Origin: Sphingopyxis sp. BE259
GTDB lineage: Bacteria > Pseudomonadota > Alphaproteobacteria > Sphingomonadales > Sphingomonadaceae
Direction: 5' to 3'
Assembly: GCF_031457495.1 (NCBI RefSeq)
Contig: NZ_JAVDWM010000001.1
Span: 2,158,001-2,222,000, forward strand
Length of the DNA: 64,000 bases
Shown: one piece after another, positions 29,256-39,534 of the stretch
Layout of the letters: each line of letters begins with the position of its first letter
Position numbering within the stretch: the stretch's first letter is position 1
Translations under genes and position numbers: made by a program
Notes under the pieces: generated by a model
Database searches by the model: none
The model's input: only the letters and a program-made list of their open reading frames with translations
Told to the model about the DNA's origin: nothing

Positions 29256-29562
29256 GCCGGTTCTCCGGGCAATGGGTCGGGACGGAGCCGGGGTAATCTC
29301 TTCCACGGTCAAGCTGCAACAGAAACCATCCGAAAAAATGGCTGAAGGCCCATGTCGATGACTATCCGAAACGTTGGCGGGAGGTGATTTCAGGACTTGG
29401 CTCATGGCAGACATGCCGGGTTGCAGTCGTCGAAGCGATAGATGTTTGTAGGCCACGAAGCAGCAACCGACCGTCCGCGATAGGTCGTTTCTGGTCATTA
29501 ACGCCGAATGTCTACCGCCATCTCCCCTTGCCTTTCCCCCCCCACCTTGCTTCGCTCCCGCA
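29256..29562. other. divergent gap between hypothetical gene and moaC
   Basis: About 300 bp with no believable gene. The part near 29466-29515 (CCGACCGTCCGCGATAGGTCG ... CATTAACGCCG, in pieces) resembles decayed sphingomonad intergenic repeat sequence. The promoter of moaC-moeA must lie here; I cannot assign its -35 and -10. Confidence 0.35.
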
Positions 29563-30036
29563 ATGACGCTGAAACCGACTCATCTCGACGACACCGGCGC
29601 CGCGCAAATGGTCGATGTCGGCGCCAAGCCGGCGACCCAGCGCCGCGCCGTTGCCAGCGGCCGCATCACCATGTCGGCGGCCGCGCTCGACGCGATCCGC
29701 AGCGGCAACGCGCCCAAGGGCGACGTGCTCTCGACCGCACGAATCGCCGGGATCGTGGCGGCCAAGCGCACATCGGACCTCATTCCGCTCTGTCATCCGA
29801 TTGCGCTGACCAAGGTCGGGATCGACTTTGCATGGGAGGACAGTGGCATCGCGGTGACCGCCACCGCCGCCACGAACGGGCCGACCGGGGTCGAGATGGA
29901 GGCGCTGACCGCCGCGTCGGTCGCGCTGCTCACCCTTTACGACATGGCCAAGGCGCTCGACCGCGCGATGGTGCTCGGCGACATCCGTTTGCTCGAAAAA
30001 AGCGGCGGCCGCTCGGGCGACTGGCGCGCCGAATGA
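29563..30036 (+). CDS. moaC: cyclic pyranopterin monophosphate synthase
   Basis: MoaC (157 residues) converts 3',8-cyclo-GTP to cyclic pyranopterin monophosphate in molybdenum cofactor synthesis. The family blocks [17 protein letters not shown] (catalytic Lys/His region), [24 protein letters not shown] and [20 protein letters not shown] are intact. Overlaps moeA by 4 bp, so the two are coupled. Confidence 0.96.
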   Translation: MTLKPTHLDDTGAAQMVDVGAKPATQRRAVASGRITMSAAALDAIRSGNAPKGDVLSTARIAGIVAAKRTSDLIPLCHPIALTKVGIDFAWEDSGIAVTATAATNGPTGVEMEALTAASVALLTLYDMAKALDRAMVLGDIRLLEKSGGRSGDWRAE

Positions 30037-31223
30037 CCGCTCTGCTGCCGGTCGAGGAGGCGCAGGCGCGGCTGCTGGGGCTAAAGCACCCGCTACCGAC
30101 CGAAAAAATTTCTTTTTCCGAATGCTTTGGTCGCTATCTTTCAGACGATATCGTCGCGCAGCGCGATCAACCCGCGGCACCTCTGTCAGCGATGGACGGC
30201 TATGCGATTCGATTTGACGACCTGCCCGGACCATGGACCGTCGTCGGAGAAAGCGCCGCAGGAACGGCGCCCGACCGCGCGGTGGGCGCTGGGGAGGCCA
30301 TGCGGATATTTACCGGTGCGATCGTCCCGGGCGGCGCCGACACCGTCATCGTTCAGGAGGATGTCGCGACCGACGGCGCCGCGCTGACGATGACCGGCGA
30401 CGGCCCCGGCGCACGCGGCCGCCACATCCGTGGCCAAGCCACCGATTTTGCCGCTGGTGATTGCTTGTTGCACGCGGGAACGCGCCTGACGCCGGGCGCC
30501 ATCGCTGCGGCTGCAATGAGCGGCGCCGTCCAGCTCACCGTCGGCCGCCGCCCGCGCGTCGCGATCCTCACCACGGGGGACGAGCTCGTTCAGGCGGGGC
30601 GCCCGCTCACGGCAGGGCAAATTCCTGACAGCAACAGTCCGATGTTGATGGCGATGCTGGCGGGCGGGCCTGCCGACGTCAGCCTGCCGCATCATGTGCG
30701 CGACGATCGCGCAACACTTACGAAGATTCTGAAGGAGTTGGCGCGACGTCACGACGTCATCGTCACCGTCGGCGGCGCGTCGGTCGGCGACCATGACCAT
30801 GTTCGCGGCGCGCTGCAAGACGCGGGCGGGCAGATCGATTTCTGGAAGATCGCGATGCGTCCCGGCAAGCCCCTCATCGCCGGAACGATCGGCGATGCGG
30901 TCCTGCTCGGCCTGCCCGGCAATCCCTCGTCCGCGTTCGTCACCGCGACACTCTTCCTGCTACCGCTCGTCCGTCACCTTGCCGGTGCGCTTGATGCCTT
31001 GCCAGCGATCCACCAGGCTCCTCTTGCAAGCCCGCTCGGCGGCGGCGGCGGTCGCCGCGACTATCTGCGCGCCCGACTCGAAAACGGTGCGCTCCTACCG
31101 CTGATCGGACAGGACAGCGGCATGACGCTGCCGCTCGCCGCCGCCAGCGCCTTGCTGATCCGCAATATCGGCGCCCCGCCCCGCGCCGCAGGGGAAACGG
31201 CCGACTATATCGTCATCACTTGA
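30033..31223 (+). CDS. moeA: molybdopterin molybdenumtransferase
   Basis: MoeA (396 residues) inserts molybdate into adenylylated molybdopterin. Recognisable blocks: [43 protein letters not shown] and [16 protein letters not shown], then [13 protein letters not shown] and [16 protein letters not shown]. Start ATG at 30033 overlaps the moaC stop; a longer in-frame extension upstream is antisense-like and not part of MoeA. lexA follows 66 bp downstream with its own operator. Confidence 0.96.
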   Translation: MTALLPVEEAQARLLGLKHPLPTEKISFSECFGRYLSDDIVAQRDQPAAPLSAMDGYAIRFDDLPGPWTVVGESAAGTAPDRAVGAGEAMRIFTGAIVPGGADTVIVQEDVATDGAALTMTGDGPGARGRHIRGQATDFAAGDCLLHAGTRLTPGAIAAAAMSGAVQLTVGRRPRVAILTTGDELVQAGRPLTAGQIPDSNSPMLMAMLAGGPADVSLPHHVRDDRATLTKILKELARRHDVIVTVGGASVGDHDHVRGALQDAGGQIDFWKIAMRPGKPLIAGTIGDAVLLGLPGNPSSAFVTATLFLLPLVRHLAGALDALPAIHQAPLASPLGGGGGRRDYLRARLENGALLPLIGQDSGMTLPLAAASALLIRNIGAPPRAAGETADYIVIT

Positions 31224-31251
31224 CAAGTTCCGCTCTGTTCCACTATCGTTC
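31220..31251 (+). promoter_or_regulatory. lexA promoter with LexA box
   Basis: TTGACA (31220-31225) and TATCGT (31244-31249, 18-bp spacer) form a sigma70-type promoter. GTTC-CACTATC-GTTC at 31237-31251 is a perfect alphaproteobacterial LexA box overlapping the -10; a further GTTC at 31227-31230 is spaced 6 bp from the first half site. This predicts classic autorepression of lexA. The box ends 38 bp before the ATG. Confidence 0.8.
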
Positions 31252-31289
31252 TCATTATGTCCGGTTTTGGTCCTGACGGAGGATGATCG

Positions 31290-31973
31290 ATGTTGACCGC
31301 CAAGCAGCATGAACTGCTTCACTTCATTCAGCAAAAGCTCGACGCCAGCGGCATTTCGCCGTCGTTTGAGGAGATGAAGGAGGCGCTGGGACTGAAATCG
31401 AAATCAGGCATACATCGCCTGATAAGCGCCTTGGAAGAAAGGGGTTTTCTTCGCCGCCTGCCCAATCGTGCCCGGGCGCTCGAAGTGATCAAGGTGCCCG
31501 AAGCGGCTAAGCCTGCCGGGCGCGATGATCGCGACAATGTCGTTCCGCTGCGCAAGCCCGCCCCCGCGATGCGTCCCATCGCGGCGAACGATATCATCGA
31601 AGTGCCGCTGCACGGCAAGATCGCCGCGGGTGTGCCGATCGAGGCGTTTGAAGAGCATAACAACCTTGCGGTCCCCGCCGCACTGCTCGGTTCGGGCGAA
31701 CATTATGCCCTCGAAGTGTCGGGCGACTCGATGGTCGAGGCGGGCATCTTCGACGGCGATTACGCGCTGATCCAGAAAGCGAGCACTGCGCGCGAGGGTG
31801 ACATCGTCGTCGCGCTCGTCGACGGGCAGGACGCGACGCTCAAATATTTCCGCCGCGAAGGCCCGATGATCCGGCTCGATCCCGCGAACAGTGCCTATGA
31901 GCCACAGCGTTACCCCGCCGACCGCGTCATCGTGCAAGGGCGCCTGTCGGGACTGCTTCGTCGTTACCACTAA
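31290..31973 (+). CDS. lexA: LexA repressor
   Basis: SOS repressor and RecA-stimulated self-cleaving protease, 227 residues. N-terminal winged helix ([16 protein letters not shown] ... [23 protein letters not shown], in pieces). The scissile bond is Ala113-Gly114 (KIAAGVP) and the Ser-Lys dyad is Ser147 (SGDSMVEAG) and Lys185 (ATLKYF). The linker of about 45 residues is longer than in E. coli, as usual in alphaproteobacteria. Its last 47 bp overlap the 3' end of comEC on the other strand. GGAGG lies just before the ATG. Confidence 0.97.
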   Translation: MLTAKQHELLHFIQQKLDASGISPSFEEMKEALGLKSKSGIHRLISALEERGFLRRLPNRARALEVIKVPEAAKPAGRDDRDNVVPLRKPAPAMRPIAANDIIEVPLHGKIAAGVPIEAFEEHNNLAVPAALLGSGEHYALEVSGDSMVEAGIFDGDYALIQKASTAREGDIVVALVDGQDATLKYFRREGPMIRLDPANSAYEPQRYPADRVIVQGRLSGLLRRYH

Positions 31974-34086
31974 GCTGCTGCGGCTGTCGCCACGGATGCG
32001 CGTCGCCGACGCGCAACGTGGCGACCGCCTCGGTCCGCTCGCCCAGATAGAGCGCCAGCCCGCCGGTTTCGGCCAGGCTATCACGGTCGATCGTCAGCCA
32101 GCGCCCGGCGCATTCGCGCGGTAGCCAGCGATCGCTGATCACCACATCGGCGGCGGCGCAGGCGGCGATCATGTCGGCGCCCTCGATCCGGTCGCGCCCC
32201 CGCGACGCCAGGATGATCCGGCGGGTCGCGCCCGCGCCGTGGCTCCAGCGGCAGAAATCGCGGTTGCACTCGACATGATCGAGGTCGGCGAGCGCGGACA
32301 GCGGTGTATCGACCCCGGCGGCTTCGGACAGCGTATCGCGGATATAGTCACCGGCGCGGTCGCGCAGCAGCGCATAACCGCCATCGGGCAGCGCCGCGGC
32401 GATATGCTTGCCGTCGCCGGTCACCAATATGTCAGGGCGTGGTTGTGCAAGCAGAGCGGCCATGCCGATCGCCAGCGGCACCGCCCCCCAGCGCCGCCAG
32501 GGCGTCTGCCACAACAGCAGCCACAGTCCGCCGACGATCGCCAGTCCAAAGCCCCACGGTGGAAAGACCGGCAACGTCGCCACGGCCCCGGGGGCGCTTG
32601 CGACCGCATGCGCCAGTGCGATCAGCGCCTTCAACGCCTGTTCGGCGACCCACCAAAAAGGCGCGCCCAACCCGACCGCGTCGAACAGCAACGCCAGCGC
32701 CTCCATCGGCATGATCACAAAGGTGGTCAGCGGGATCGCCACGACATTCGCGAGCGCCCCATACAAGCCCGCCTTGTGGAAATGAAACAGCGCGATCGGC
32801 GCCAGCGCGACCTCGACAACCAGACCGGTCGCCAGCAACCCCGCGATCGCGCGGCCGAACCGCAACAGCCACGGTTCGTCGCGCCGCGCCAGAAAGGCGC
32901 GCATCGGTCGGCTTTCGTGCAGCGCGATGATGGCGGTAATTGCCGCGAAGCTCAGCTGGAAACTGGGTCCGGCGAGCGACTCGGGTCGCCACAGCAGCAC
33001 GATCAACGCCCCCGCCGCGACCAGCCGCAAAGTCAGCGCCTCGCGCCCCATCAGAAACGCGACGAGCACCAAAAGCGCGGCGATAAACGACCGCAGCGTT
33101 GGCACCTCGGCGCCGGCCAGCAATGTGTAGGCTCCCCCGGCGAGCGCCCCCGCCGCCGCCGCCAACGGCAGGACATAGCCCGCCAGCGCGATCCGGCGGC
33201 TTAGCGCGAACAGGCGCGACGTGAGCAGAAACGCAAAGCCGACCACCGCGGTGACGTGCAGCCCGCTGATCGACAATAGGTGCGCCAGCCCGCTGCGCCG
33301 CATAGCCTCCTCGTCGGCCTCGCTGATCGCCCCACGGTCGCCGGTGACCAACGCCGCCGCGATCCCGCCCGCCGACCCCTCGATCTCGCCATGAATATGG
33401 GCGCTCAGCCGCCCGCGTAGCGGCGGCGCGGCGGCCCCGGCCCCGGGCCCGTGTGACACATCGCCCAGCACCGTCCCGACCGCGCCGATGCGTTCAAACC
33501 ACGCGCGCTGGGCAAAATCATAGCCCCCCGGCAAGCTCGACGTCGGCGGCGGCATCAACCGCGCTCGCACCCCGATCGTTTCGCCCCCGACCAGCCCCGC
33601 GGCCTGGTCGCTGTCCAGCGTCAGGCGGAGGCGCGGCGGCAGGTCGGCGCGCTGCTGCGGCCGTGCAATGATCCGTACCTGATCCTTGGCCGGCAATGGC
33701 TCGACCCGCTCGACAACCGCTGCAAAGCTGGTGCTGACCGGCGCTGCGAGCACCGGTGCCGCGACCCACAGCGCCCGCGCCCAGATCAGCAGCACCCCGG
33801 CGGCCATCACCGCGCACCCGATCGCGACCATCCGCCCGACCCGGCCATGCCAGCCGATCATCAGGCCGACTAGAAATCCGGCTGCGAGCATCAGCAACAG
33901 GCCGATCCAATAAGCTGCGGCCGGAAGCGCAAACCACGCCGCAATCCCGGCGCCCAGCACGACCGGCAACCACAACCCGATCCGCTCGCGCTCCACCTCA
34001 AGCTGCGCCTCCAGACCATCGGCCAGCCCGCGCGCGTACCGGGCCCAGCGCCCGGAAATCGGCGTTTGAAGCTGCCTTGTCGCCAT
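31927..34086 (-). CDS. comEC: ComEC/Rec2-family membrane protein
   Basis: Polytopic inner-membrane protein of 719 residues related to the DNA-uptake channel ComEC. N-terminal DUF4131-like region with paired helices, OB-like soluble part, then the Competence domain containing [20 protein letters not shown] and about eight transmembrane helices through residue 560. The C-terminal tail ([22 protein letters not shown]) is only a remnant of the metallo-beta-lactamase domain: the HxHxDH motif is absent. So it may not carry the nuclease activity proposed for that domain. Its 3' end overlaps lexA by 47 bp and it diverges from gltX across about 58 bp. Confidence 0.9.
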   Translation of the reverse strand: MATRQLQTPISGRWARYARGLADGLEAQLEVERERIGLWLPVVLGAGIAAWFALPAAAYWIGLLLMLAAGFLVGLMIGWHGRVGRMVAIGCAVMAAGVLLIWARALWVAAPVLAAPVSTSFAAVVERVEPLPAKDQVRIIARPQQRADLPPRLRLTLDSDQAAGLVGGETIGVRARLMPPPTSSLPGGYDFAQRAWFERIGAVGTVLGDVSHGPGAGAAAPPLRGRLSAHIHGEIEGSAGGIAAALVTGDRGAISEADEEAMRRSGLAHLLSISGLHVTAVVGFAFLLTSRLFALSRRIALAGYVLPLAAAAGALAGGAYTLLAGAEVPTLRSFIAALLVLVAFLMGREALTLRLVAAGALIVLLWRPESLAGPSFQLSFAAITAIIALHESRPMRAFLARRDEPWLLRFGRAIAGLLATGLVVEVALAPIALFHFHKAGLYGALANVVAIPLTTFVIMPMEALALLFDAVGLGAPFWWVAEQALKALIALAHAVASAPGAVATLPVFPPWGFGLAIVGGLWLLLWQTPWRRWGAVPLAIGMAALLAQPRPDILVTGDGKHIAAALPDGGYALLRDRAGDYIRDTLSEAAGVDTPLSALADLDHVECNRDFCRWSHGAGATRRIILASRGRDRIEGADMIAACAAADVVISDRWLPRECAGRWLTIDRDSLAETGGLALYLGERTEAVATLRVGDAHPWRQPQQLSGNDEAVPTGALAR

Positions 34087-34144
34087 GCTAGGGGCTCCCC
34101 GATCGCCGCCGCGATGCGCGGCAAAGTGAGTGAAAGAGGCCTTG

Positions 34145-35623
34145 GTGGCAACCGATAATCAGACCAGCTTGGCAGCAGCGCCCCCTGAAGCGACGCTCGA
34201 CGTTACCGGCGCCGACGTGGTCACGCGCTTTGCCCCCTCGCCGACCGGTTTCCTGCACATCGGCGGCGCGCGCACTGCGCTGTTCAACTGGCTGTTCGCG
34301 CGGCATCACGGCGGCAAATTCTTGCTGCGGATCGAGGATACCGACCGCGCGCGATCGACCGACGCGGCAATCGACGCGATCCTCGACGGGATGCAATGGC
34401 TCGATCTCGACTGGGATGGCGAGACGGTGTTCCAGTTCGCGCGCGCCGACCGCCACGCCGCCGTCGCCGCCGAACTGCTGACCAAGGGCGAAGCCTACCG
34501 ATGTTACCTGACCCAAGACGAGCTCGCCGCGATGCGCGCCGAAGCGCAGGAAAAGCGCCTGCCCTTCCGCGTCCGCAGTCCCTGGCGCGACCGCGACGAC
34601 GGCGATCCGTCGGTGCCGCACGTCGTGCGCCTGCGCGCGCCGCAGGATGGCGCCGCGACAATCGCCGACAGGGTGCAGGGCGAAGTCACCGTCCAGAACG
34701 CCGAACTCGACGATTTTGTACTGCTGCGCAGCGATGGCACCCCGACCTATATGCTCAGCGTCGTCGTCGATGATAATGACATGGGCGTCACCCACGTCAT
34801 TCGCGGCGATGACCATCTCAACAACGCCTTTCGCCAGCTCGCGCTCATCCGCTCGATGCAGTGGCGCGAGCCGGTCTATGCCCATGTGCCGCTGATCCAT
34901 GGCGCCGACGGCGCGAAATTGTCGAAACGCCATGGCGCGCTCGGCGTCGATGCCTATCGCGACGAGATGGGGTATCTGCCTGAAGCGGTGAACAATTATC
35001 TGCTCCGCCTCGGCTGGGGCCATGGCGATGATGAAATCATCAGCCGGGCCCAGGCGACCGAATGGTTCGACCTTGCCCATGTCGGGCGCTCGCCGTCGCG
35101 TTTCGACTTCAAGAAGCTCGAAAATCTCAACGGCCATTATCTGCGCGAGGCCGACGATGCGCGGCTCGCCGGGCTGGTCGCGCCCCGGGTGGAGACGCTC
35201 ACTGGCCGCGCGCTCAATAACGCCGAGCGCGACGTGCTCACCCGCGCGATGGAATCGCTCAAACCGCGCGCGAAAACGCTCGACGAAATCGCCGACGGCG
35301 CGATGTTCCTGTTTCAGGGCGATCCGTTGCCGGTGGACGAAAAGGCTGCCGAGGTGCTAAAGGCTGCGCCCGAAGGCTTGCTGGCTGCCGTGACGCAGCG
35401 GCTGCGCGGGCTGAACCAATGGACGATAGAAGAGCTGGACGCCGCCGTGCGGGCCGAGGCCGAAGCCGCCGAACTGGGGCTCGGCAAATTGGCCGGGCCG
35501 CTACGCGCTGCATTAACCGGCCGGACCGTTTCCCCAGGGATTTTCGACGTGCTGTTGTTGCTCGGGCGCGATGTCAGTCTGGCCCGACTTGACGCAGCGC
35601 AACATTATCCGGCAGGGGCGTAG
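34145..35623 (+). CDS. gltX: glutamyl-tRNA synthetase
   Basis: Class I synthetase (492 residues from GTG 34145) charging tRNA-Glu. HIGH-type motif [24 protein letters not shown]-type motif [12 protein letters not shown], and the binding-pocket region [12 protein letters not shown] are clear. GAGG 5 nt upstream supports GTG 34145 (VATDNQTSL); an upstream GTG at 34130 is the alternative. It is the only gltX in this window; whether it also mischarges tRNA-Gln depends on a GatCAB not visible here. Confidence 0.95.
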   Translation: MATDNQTSLAAAPPEATLDVTGADVVTRFAPSPTGFLHIGGARTALFNWLFARHHGGKFLLRIEDTDRARSTDAAIDAILDGMQWLDLDWDGETVFQFARADRHAAVAAELLTKGEAYRCYLTQDELAAMRAEAQEKRLPFRVRSPWRDRDDGDPSVPHVVRLRAPQDGAATIADRVQGEVTVQNAELDDFVLLRSDGTPTYMLSVVVDDNDMGVTHVIRGDDHLNNAFRQLALIRSMQWREPVYAHVPLIHGADGAKLSKRHGALGVDAYRDEMGYLPEAVNNYLLRLGWGHGDDEIISRAQATEWFDLAHVGRSPSRFDFKKLENLNGHYLREADDARLAGLVAPRVETLTGRALNNAERDVLTRAMESLKPRAKTLDEIADGAMFLFQGDPLPVDEKAAEVLKAAPEGLLAAVTQRLRGLNQWTIEELDAAVRAEAEAAELGLGKLAGPLRAALTGRTVSPGIFDVLLLLGRDVSLARLDAAQHYPAGA

Positions 35624-35661
35624 CCACGCTCTCTCCTAGCCGCCAGAACAGGGAAAAACAT

Positions 35662-36948
35662 ATGACCGACCAGCCCGCGAAAATCACCCTGGGCGACAAG
35701 ACTGTCGAGAGTCCTGTATTGTCGGGCACTATCGGCCCCGATGTCGTCGATATTCGCAAATTCTATGCCCAGACCGGCGCCTTCACCTATGATCCCGGCT
35801 TCACCTCAACCGCGAGCTGCGAATCGCAGATTACTTATATCGACGGCGACGAAGGCGTACTGCTCCACCGCGGCTACGCGATCGGCGATCTCGCCGAAAA
35901 TTCCAGCTTCATGGAAACCTGTTACCTGCTGCTCAACGGCGATCTGCCAAACGCGCAGGAACTGGCCGATTTCGACAACACGATCACCCGCCACACGATG
36001 CTGCACGAACAGCTGGCGACCTTTTACCGCGGCTTCCGCCGCGACGCGCATCCGATGGCAATCATGTGCGGCGTCGTCGGCGCGCTCAGCGCTTTCTATC
36101 ACGACTCGACCGAGATTCACGATCCGCACCAGCGGATGATCGCCAGCCACCGCCTGATTGCCAAAATGCCGACGATCGCCGCGATGGCGTATAAATATTC
36201 GGTCGGCCAACCCTTCGTCTATCCCGATAACTCGCTCAGCTACACCGGCAATTTCCTGCGCATGACCTTTGGCGTTCCCGCCGAGGAATATGTGGTCAAT
36301 CCGGTCGTCGAGCGCGCGCTCGACCGCATCTTCATCCTCCACGCCGATCATGAGCAGAACGCTTCGACGTCGACCGTCCGCCTTGCTGGTTCCTCGGGCG
36401 CCAATCCGTTCGCATGCATCGCGGCGGGCATCGCCTGCCTATGGGGTCCGGCGCATGGCGGCGCGAACGAAGCGGCGCTCAACATGCTGCGCGAAATCGG
36501 TCGCCCCGAACGCATCCCCGAATATATCGCGCGCGCCAAGGACAAGGACGACCCGTTCCGCCTGATGGGCTTTGGCCACCGCGTGTATAAAAACTACGAT
36601 CCGCGCGCGACGGTGATGCAAAAGACCGTGCGCGAAGTGTTCGAGGCGCTGAAGGTCAACGACCCGGTGTTCGAAGTCGCGCTACAGCTCGAAGAAATGG
36701 CACTCAGCGACCCCTATTTCGTCGACAAGAAGCTGTTCCCCAACGTCGATTTCTATTCGGGCGTCATCCTGTCGGCGATCGGTTTCCCGACGACGATGTT
36801 CACCGCCCTCTTCGCCCTCGCCCGCACCGTCGGCTGGGTCGCCCAGTGGAACGAGATGATCTCCGACCCCGCCCAGAAAATCGGTCGCCCGCGCCAGCTC
36901 TACACAGGCCCGGCGCCGCGCGATTATGTGCCGGTGGCAAAACGCTGA
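35662..36948 (+). CDS. gltA: citrate synthase
   Basis: Type II (hexameric, NADH-sensitive class) citrate synthase of 428 residues, condensing acetyl-CoA with oxaloacetate at entry to the TCA cycle. Catalytic His residues lie in [18 protein letters not shown] and [15 protein letters not shown], the catalytic Asp in [18 protein letters not shown] strong bidirectional-looking terminator follows 20 bp after the stop. Confidence 0.97.
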   Translation: MTDQPAKITLGDKTVESPVLSGTIGPDVVDIRKFYAQTGAFTYDPGFTSTASCESQITYIDGDEGVLLHRGYAIGDLAENSSFMETCYLLLNGDLPNAQELADFDNTITRHTMLHEQLATFYRGFRRDAHPMAIMCGVVGALSAFYHDSTEIHDPHQRMIASHRLIAKMPTIAAMAYKYSVGQPFVYPDNSLSYTGNFLRMTFGVPAEEYVVNPVVERALDRIFILHADHEQNASTSTVRLAGSSGANPFACIAAGIACLWGPAHGGANEAALNMLREIGRPERIPEYIARAKDKDDPFRLMGFGHRVYKNYDPRATVMQKTVREVFEALKVNDPVFEVALQLEEMALSDPYFVDKKLFPNVDFYSGVILSAIGFPTTMFTALFALARTVGWVAQWNEMISDPAQKIGRPRQLYTGPAPRDYVPVAKR

Positions 36949-36969
36949 TCCGGCGCAACACCAACAACG

Positions 36970-36998
36970 AAAAAGGGGCCGTGCACGGCCCCTTTTTT
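36970..36998 (+). terminator. rho-independent terminator after gltA
   Basis: An 18-nt perfect palindrome (GGGGCCGTGCACGGCCCC) preceded by AAAAA and followed by TTTTTT. The symmetric A- and T-runs would let it work in both directions, serving gltA and the convergent kinase-like gene. Confidence 0.92.
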
Positions 36999-37036
36999 GC
37001 GATGGCCGGTTTCGACGGATAGCAGACCTTTAATTT

Positions 37037-37128
37037 CGTCATCCCGGACTTGATCGGGGATCCATCTGCCCTCTCAAGATTACGGCGGCGCAAGGGGTCA
37101 TCGACCCCGGATCAAGTCCGGGGTGACG
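37037..37128. repeat. type-A palindromic intergenic repeat (copy 4)
   Basis: Arms CGTCATCCCGGACTTGATCG and GATCAAGTCCGGGGTGACG around a 34-bp spacer, in the convergent gap between gltA and the kinase-like gene, just beyond the gltA terminator. Confidence 0.85.
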
Positions 37129-37173
37129 AGGGTGGGGAACGTCTGCTCTCCACCCCAGAACTGATGCCGTCAC

Positions 37174-38556
37174 CTACCCCACATCCCGCGCCGGCAGGCT
37201 CAGCGTAAATCGCGCTCCCTGCCCCGGTGCGCTATCGACAGTCAGATCGCCGTCCATCGCCCGCGCCAGTCGCCGCGCGATATACAGCCCCAGCCCCGAG
37301 CCGCCGCTGTCGGTTCGGCCCAGCCGCTCGAATTTCTCGAACACCATCGCCTGTTGATCGGCGTCGATCCCTTGACCCTGATCGGCGACCGTCACCATAG
37401 CGCGATCCCCGTCGCGGTCGACGCGGATCCAGATTTGCGAATTGTCGGGCGAATAGCGGATCGCATTGCCCAGCAGGTTGAGCAGCACCTGCAACACCCG
37501 GCGAAACTCGCCGGTTGCGGGCGCCTTGTCGTCGGTGCGCGGCGCGTCGATGCGGATGCCCTTTTCCTCGGCCTTCATCCCCAGCAGCCCGACCGCGCGG
37601 CGCGCCAGATCGCCGAGGTCGATTTCATCGGCCGCCGCCTTGAACCCCGGACGCTCGATATTCTGCAAATCGGCCAGATCGTCGACCAGCCCCAGCAAAT
37701 GCCGCCCGGCATGGGCGATGTCGCCCGCATAGCGCGCATAATCGGCGCGGATCGGGCCATCGAACTGCCCCGAAATCGTCTCGGCCGTCGCAATGATCCG
37801 GCTGAGCGGTCCACGCAACGCGCCGTCAATCCGCCGACCGAATTGCGGGTCCGACAGCGGCAGCGACCCGAAAGCGGGATCGACCAGTGCCGCCGCAGGG
37901 ACCGAATCGGCCGCCGTTTCTCTCTCCGTCACCGCGGCGGCACCGCGAAACCCGGTGAAACGCCCGGCCGCATCGAACAGCGCCTCGCCCGATAGGGTCA
38001 TCTCCAGCCGTCCCGAGGCAGCATCGACCTCGACATGCTGGCCGTCGAAACGCGATTGCCGCGCCAACCCGCGCAGCACCGGAAAACGGCCATCGCCGTC
38101 GGGCTGCAATTCGAACAATTCGGACAGCGATCGCCCTTCCCAATCCGCAGGGACAGGCCGCGCGTCAGGCGCGGCGCGCAGGGCAACGAGGCGCAATTGC
38201 TGGTCGCACTCCCACGTCCAGCCGTGTGGTGCCGCGATATGGTCGGCCATCGCCGGAATCTGGGGCAGCGCCACAGGCCGCGTGCGCCAGTCACTTATTT
38301 CCAGGCTGGCGCCGTCGGCGTCGGGAATGATCCGGACCAGCGCGTGAATATCGCTATGATCGTCGGCGGCGTGCAGCGGCCGACTGATGTCGCGGTGCAG
38401 CCGCTGCGCCAGCGCGACTAGCCGCGCCAGATGCGGCAGCGCCAAGGGTTTGTTCAGCGCCGCCCCCGCGCGCTGTTGCAATCGCAGCAGCGGAGCGTCG
38501 GCGCTGACCAGCGCGCCCGACCGGTCGATCCGACCGCGAACGATGCGCTCGGTCAT
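37174..38556 (-). CDS. histidine-kinase-like protein lacking the phospho-acceptor His
   Basis: Soluble 460-residue protein with no membrane helix. PAS-like regions occupy about residues 1-220. A dimerisation-helix region follows (about 235-300), then a complete HATPase_c domain: N box LLNLLGNAIRYS, G1 VADQGQGID, F box FEKFERLG and G2 GSGLGLYIARRLARAMDG. In the H box the usual SHELRTPL is replaced by DGALRGPL, so the phosphorylated His is missing while the ATP site looks intact. It may be a signalling pseudokinase (as DivL is in Caulobacter) or phosphorylate something else. The ATG overlaps the stop of the upstream unknown gene by 4 bp. Family plan secure; function open. Confidence 0.8.
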   Translation of the reverse strand: MTERIVRGRIDRSGALVSADAPLLRLQQRAGAALNKPLALPHLARLVALAQRLHRDISRPLHAADDHSDIHALVRIIPDADGASLEISDWRTRPVALPQIPAMADHIAAPHGWTWECDQQLRLVALRAAPDARPVPADWEGRSLSELFELQPDGDGRFPVLRGLARQSRFDGQHVEVDAASGRLEMTLSGEALFDAAGRFTGFRGAAAVTERETAADSVPAAALVDPAFGSLPLSDPQFGRRIDGALRGPLSRIIATAETISGQFDGPIRADYARYAGDIAHAGRHLLGLVDDLADLQNIERPGFKAAADEIDLGDLARRAVGLLGMKAEEKGIRIDAPRTDDKAPATGEFRRVLQVLLNLLGNAIRYSPDNSQIWIRVDRDGDRAMVTVADQGQGIDADQQAMVFEKFERLGRTDSGGSGLGLYIARRLARAMDGDLTVDSAPGQGARFTLSLPARDVG

Positions 38557-39476
38557 CGCGTGTTCCGCCCGGGCGCCAGCATCTCGCCATAATCGCGCGC
38601 GCCGTCCTCGATTATTGCGCGCGACGGCAACATCGCCAGCGATGCTTCGAGCGGCGCCAGCGCGGGACGATCGAGGTTCAGCGGCGCCAGCAGAGACGGC
38701 AGCGCCGCAGTCTCCGCCGTCAGCAATGCCAGAGCCATATCGTCATAGCTGCGGCGATGCGCCGCGGCGGCCAGCGCGATGAGCGTCGGCCAGTCGTGCC
38801 GCGTGATCGCGTCTGCCACGGCGTCGGACAGCGCCGGGCCCAACAGGTTGTGATACGCCGCCCCCGCTTGTGCGATCCCCGCCTCCTTGGCGTGGCACTC
38901 GGTGGCAACGCGCACCGCGTCGCCCAGTTCGGTGGCGCGCGCCTGATTAAGGCTCACCTCCGCTAGCCTCCACGCGGCAATGTCGAGCAATAGCGAGCGA
39001 AAGAGGTCGCCGTCGAGATCGGCGATGGCCAGCTCCGGATGGCCCAGCGCGTCGAACCGGCGGCGATCGGCGATCTGTAGCGCCAGATAGGCGCGGTCGA
39101 TGTCCGATAGCGGTGCGCCGACCGATGGCGGATCGACAACCCCCTCTTCGGCATCGGGCAGGATCGGCGGCGGGCTGCTGCGCTGCGCCGACAATTCGCG
39201 CCAGCGATGCTCCTCTGCACGGGCAAAGCAGATGCGCGCCAGCCGCTCGGCGCCGGGCAATCCGCCGCGCAGCCATTCGCGCCACAACCCTTCGGTATCG
39301 ATGCCGCGATCGAGCCGCGCCGCGACATCACCAACCAGTCGGCGCGCGATGCCGAGCGCCAGCGCGCGCTGTTCCTCGGTCAGGCGCGCGTCCGCGGGCG
39401 CCGCCAGATAATCGGCGAGTTCGCGCAAACGCGCGGACAACGGATCGATGCCGGACGAAGGGACGGAGTCAGTCAT
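38553..39476 (-). CDS. unknown mostly helical cytoplasmic protein, partner of the kinase-like gene
   Basis: 307 residues, no signal peptide or membrane segment, rich in Ala, Leu, Arg and predicted almost wholly alpha-helical. Two sequence blocks stand out: LTEEQRALALGIARRLVGDV near residue 32 and ARICFARAEEHRWRELSA near 80. A Pro-rich stretch (SSPPPILPDAEEG) separates N- and C-terminal parts; the C-terminal half has helix repeats (DIAAWRLAEVSLNQARATEL; HDWPTLIALAAAAHRR). I do not recognise the family with confidence. It is translationally coupled to the kinase-like gene by an ATGA overlap, so a common pathway is likely, and a CtrA-like box lies 27 bp upstream. Confidence 0.7.
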   Translation of the reverse strand: MTDSVPSSGIDPLSARLRELADYLAAPADARLTEEQRALALGIARRLVGDVAARLDRGIDTEGLWREWLRGGLPGAERLARICFARAEEHRWRELSAQRSSPPPILPDAEEGVVDPPSVGAPLSDIDRAYLALQIADRRRFDALGHPELAIADLDGDLFRSLLLDIAAWRLAEVSLNQARATELGDAVRVATECHAKEAGIAQAGAAYHNLLGPALSDAVADAITRHDWPTLIALAAAAHRRSYDDMALALLTAETAALPSLLAPLNLDRPALAPLEASLAMLPSRAIIEDGARDYGEMLAPGRNTR

Positions 39477-39502
39477 GCACGATCGCGGATAGCAGAATGG
39501 CG

Positions 39503-39517
39503 TTAATACGCGCTAAA
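39503..39517 (-). promoter_or_regulatory. CtrA-like box before the unknown/kinase-like operon
   Basis: On the minus strand the sequence reads TTTA-GCGCGTA-TTAACG, one mismatch from the CtrA consensus TTAA-N7-TTAAC. It ends 27 bp before the ATG at 39476, a sensible position for control of the operon. Single imperfect site, so moderate support only. Confidence 0.4.
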
Positions 39518-39534
39518 CCTTGAACTGCTTTGTT

